From Synergistaceae bacterium (lineage in GTDB: Bacteria > Synergistota > Synergistia > Synergistales > Aminobacteriaceae), in the NCBI GenBank assembly GCA_017455085.1, contig JAFTBT010000106.1:1-7785 (forward strand): a stretch of 7,785 bases of DNA. The letters run 5' to 3'. Made by a program: the position numbers and the translations under genes. Shown piece after piece: positions 5,764 to 7,785 of this stretch. The notes beneath the pieces are model-generated. The model saw only the letters and a program-made list of their open reading frames with translations. It made no database searches and had not been told where the DNA came from. The first letter of the stretch is position 1. The number at the start of each line of letters is the position of its first letter.

Positions 5764-7439
5764 GAGAAATATTCCAGTTCCGCCATTTCCTCAAGTATCG
5801 ACTTGAACACCGGTGCAGCTACATCTCCGCCGTAATACCTTCCGCTTGTGGGCTCTCCTATCGCTATCAGCATAATATACTTCGGATCCTCATACGGCCA
5901 GAATCCTATGAATGACCCTACATATTTTCCAGGAGCATACCCGCCTTTTCCGGCAACCTGTGCCGTACCGGTCTTGCCTGCTACTTCCGTGAGGTTCGTC
6001 GCTGCTCTCCTGCCAGTGCCTTCCGTGATAACTCTCCTCATCGCCTCACGAATCCACTCCGTAGTCTCAGGGGTCATCACTTCACGCAACACCTTAGGCT
6101 CTCCTTTGTAGACCACTTCACCCAAAGAGTTCACTGCTCTCTTCACGATATACGGACTCATCAATCGGCCGCCGTTCACCACCGCAGACATCGCCGTCAC
6201 AAGCTGCAACGGAGTCACCGCGAGTCCCTGACCTATCGCGATATTCGCAGGAGTGATCCCCCGCCAGTTATCAGGGTACGGAAGAATCCCACGAGACACT
6301 CCCGGCAATTCCACGTCTGATTCCCTCCCGAATCCTAAAGCCTGCAAACTCTCGTACGTCTTCATCCTGTCAGCTCGGACTCCAATCTGCGCCATCCCTA
6401 CGTTCGACGACTTCACCAACAGCGCAGCAGTGTCAACATTGCCCAAAGCTACACGAGCATCCGACTCGCGAATATACCCGTCCGCAACTTTGAGACGAGC
6501 CGGACAGAAAAACATCTCGTCACGCTGAACTATGCCCCTGTCCAGCGCAACAGCCATGTATATCGGCTTGAAGGTCGACCCCGGTTCGTAGCCCCTGCTG
6601 ACTGCGGCGTTGACCAGCGCGTCCAAATCCATGTTCCTCCTGTCCTGAGGGTCATACGTCGGGTAGCTCGCCATCGCGTAAATCTCTCCGGTCATCGGGT
6701 TCATGCACAAAGCTACTGCCCATTTCGCGCCGTTGGCCTCTGCGGTCTTGTACAGGTGCTTTTCCACAACGTACTGTATTCTGCTGTCCAGAGTCAGAGT
6801 AACGACTGGAGTCACCGTTCGGCGTTCGGGAGTATTGTCCATCAACGAGGCCGCCTGCGATCCTGAACGTCTCACCACGATTTTCTGCCCGGGCGGGTTG
6901 TAGAGCGTAGAGTCCCAAGCCTGCTCAATGCCTGCCTGCCCCTTGTTGTCCATGTCGCAGAATCCCAACACATGCGACATCAAGCCGTTGCTGGTGTATT
7001 TTCTGTAGGGTTCATCAATCTGGATTATGGCCTTGCTGTTGGCCTTGATGGCTGAGAGTTTTTCGGCCTCTCTTTCTGAAGGTTTGCGGGCTATCCACAG
7101 AAATTTGCTCTTTGTGTTCAGGGAAGCATATATTTTCGCGACTATGTCCGGTGAAAGAATCTGTGCGAGTGCGTCAAGGTCCTGTGAAGTGATTCTGCTG
7201 GGGTCAACGGCAAATGTGGGTTTTGTCTCGGAAATTACTAACGCGTTGCCTTTCGTGTCCTGAATTATGCCTCGTGTGGATTTGAGGGGGACTTTCCGCC
7301 AGTATTGGTGCTGTGACTGCTGCAAGACTCTGATTTCCGGGTAACAATGACGTGCTACCAGAGTTACGCTGATGATCACGAAGAACAGTACGAACAACGA
7401 CCACGGACTAGCTGCCCCCCGATTCTTGTGTGATGACAT
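5760..7439 (-). CDS. ftsI: Septal peptidoglycan transpeptidase FtsI (class B penicillin-binding protein)
   Basis: This class B PBP crosslinks stem peptides at the division septum, outside the cytoplasmic membrane. At 559 residues it has a short basic cytoplasmic tail, one membrane anchor (about 13-30, WSLFVLFFVIISVTLVA), a dimerisation/pedestal region (about 50-205, with STRGIIQDTKGNALV at 54-68) and the transpeptidase domain. The three catalytic motifs are intact: S288-T-F-K291 with the nucleophile serine, S344-S-N346 and K489-T-G491. No PASTA repeats follow. Its place between an ftsL-like gene and murE favours FtsI/PBP3 over other class B PBPs; the sporulation paralogue SpoVD is an alternative only if the host sporulates. 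ATG 7437-7439 is preceded by AGG about 10 nt upstream in an 18-nt gap. Its stop overlaps the acetyltransferase start. Confidence 0.95.
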   Translation of the reverse strand: MSSHKNRGAASPWSLFVLFFVIISVTLVARHCYPEIRVLQQSQHQYWRKVPLKSTRGIIQDTKGNALVISETKPTFAVDPSRITSQDLDALAQILSPDIVAKIYASLNTKSKFLWIARKPSEREAEKLSAIKANSKAIIQIDEPYRKYTSNGLMSHVLGFCDMDNKGQAGIEQAWDSTLYNPPGQKIVVRRSGSQAASLMDNTPERRTVTPVVTLTLDSRIQYVVEKHLYKTAEANGAKWAVALCMNPMTGEIYAMASYPTYDPQDRRNMDLDALVNAAVSRGYEPGSTFKPIYMAVALDRGIVQRDEMFFCPARLKVADGYIRESDARVALGNVDTAALLVKSSNVGMAQIGVRADRMKTYESLQALGFGRESDVELPGVSRGILPYPDNWRGITPANIAIGQGLAVTPLQLVTAMSAVVNGGRLMSPYIVKRAVNSLGEVVYKGEPKVLREVMTPETTEWIREAMRRVITEGTGRRAATNLTEVAGKTGTAQVAGKGGYAPGKYVGSFIGFWPYEDPKYIMLIAIGEPTSGRYYGGDVAAPVFKSILEEMAELEYFS

Positions 7440-7450
7440 AATGATACATT

Positions 7451-7460
7451 CCTGCCTTTA
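7451..7460 (-). promoter_or_regulatory. Stop plus ribosome-binding site ahead of ftsI
   Basis: Read on the minus strand, TAAAGGCAGG joins the TAA of the ftsL-like gene to an AAAGGCAGG ribosome site. It lies 11 nt before the ATG of ftsI and is identical to the murE junction at 5289-5298. Confidence 0.6.
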
Positions 7461-7785
7461 GCGGCCGAACAGCCACGCAAGCCCTGAACGCCAGCCCTGA
7501 AGCACTGAAGGGGTATTTCTCTTTGACGCGGTAAGCTCCCTGTTGAGGACTCTGACCGGAAGAATCTCGGCCTTTACGGCTTTCTGCATACCCAGACTTT
7601 CGCGGCAATAGCTGTAGATTCTGATGGGAGCCACAAGAGCAGACAGCTCCTGACGCAAAATGACTTCCTCATCTGAATATCGCTGTATGGACTGGTTTAC
7701 GGACTCAAGATAATACGCGAGCCGAGCCGCATGAAATCTTAATATCCCGAGACCGATCACTAGACCCACACAAACACTTAAGGCA
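7458..7785 (-). CDS. ftsL: FtsL-like cell division protein, 5' end cut by the window
   Basis: This is a small bitopic membrane protein of the FtsL/DivIC type, part of the FtsQLB divisome scaffold. The frame stays open to the window edge (reading ALSVCVGLVIGLGIL before the first charged stretch), so the hydrophobic membrane segment and the true start lie at or beyond 7785. A GTG at 7767-7769 would cut into the membrane helix and is unlikely to be the start. After the helix comes a heptad-like coiled coil (YLESVNQSIQRYSDEEVIL), then APIRIYSYCRESLGMQKA, which matches the P-x-R-I-E...A-R...L-G-M end of FtsL proteins. About 108 residues are visible. FtsL is poorly conserved, so the name rests on topology, this end motif and the place directly before ftsI, 18 nt away. 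Confidence 0.75.
   Translation of the reverse strand, partial: ALSVCVGLVIGLGILRFHAARLAYYLESVNQSIQRYSDEEVILRQELSALVAPIRIYSYCRESLGMQKAVKAEILPVRVLNRELTASKRNTPSVLQGWRSGLAWLFGR

Overview
The window holds the central part of a bacterial division and cell-wall (dcw) gene cluster on the minus strand (about 1512-7785), facing a short plus-strand stretch (1-1316) that carries repeats and a probably phase-variable methyltransferase. The minus-strand order is ftsL-like, ftsI (PBP2/3-type transpeptidase), GNAT acetyltransferase, murE, murF, mraY. This is the usual dcw order except for the inserted acetyltransferase. A diderm anaerobe such as a gut or rumen Synergistota member fits the gene order, the short MraY and the MurE/MurF sequences, but this taxonomic guess is from memory of the families and is only moderately secure.

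Layout: 1-178 is a 28-bp tandem repeat array cut by the window edge. 179-516 has no convincing gene. It holds an extended -10 promoter, an orphan strong Shine-Dalgarno and a possible CTG-initiated micropeptide. 517-1264 is a class I SAM methyltransferase whose two halves lie in different frames, joined at a run of ten G (680-689). A rho-independent terminator follows (1279-1316). 1321-1541 is a 37/40-bp repeat array that overlaps, and appears to derive from, the 3' end of mraY. From 1512 to the right edge the cell-wall genes are tightly packed, with 4-nt stop/start overlaps (mraY/murF, murF/murE, GNAT/ftsI) or gaps of 15-18 nt, so they are almost certainly one transcript entering from the right.

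How the genes work together: MurE and MurF build UDP-MurNAc-pentapeptide in the cytoplasm, MraY loads it on undecaprenyl phosphate as lipid I, and FtsI crosslinks the finished strands at the septum, where an FtsL-like protein belongs to the divisome scaffold. MurD, FtsW, MurG and MurC are not found next to mraY; the run ends there against the convergent methyltransferase.

The most notable points are the ten-G frameshift switch in the methyltransferase and the minisatellite that grew from the tail of mraY. I did not find a complete unknown multi-gene system.
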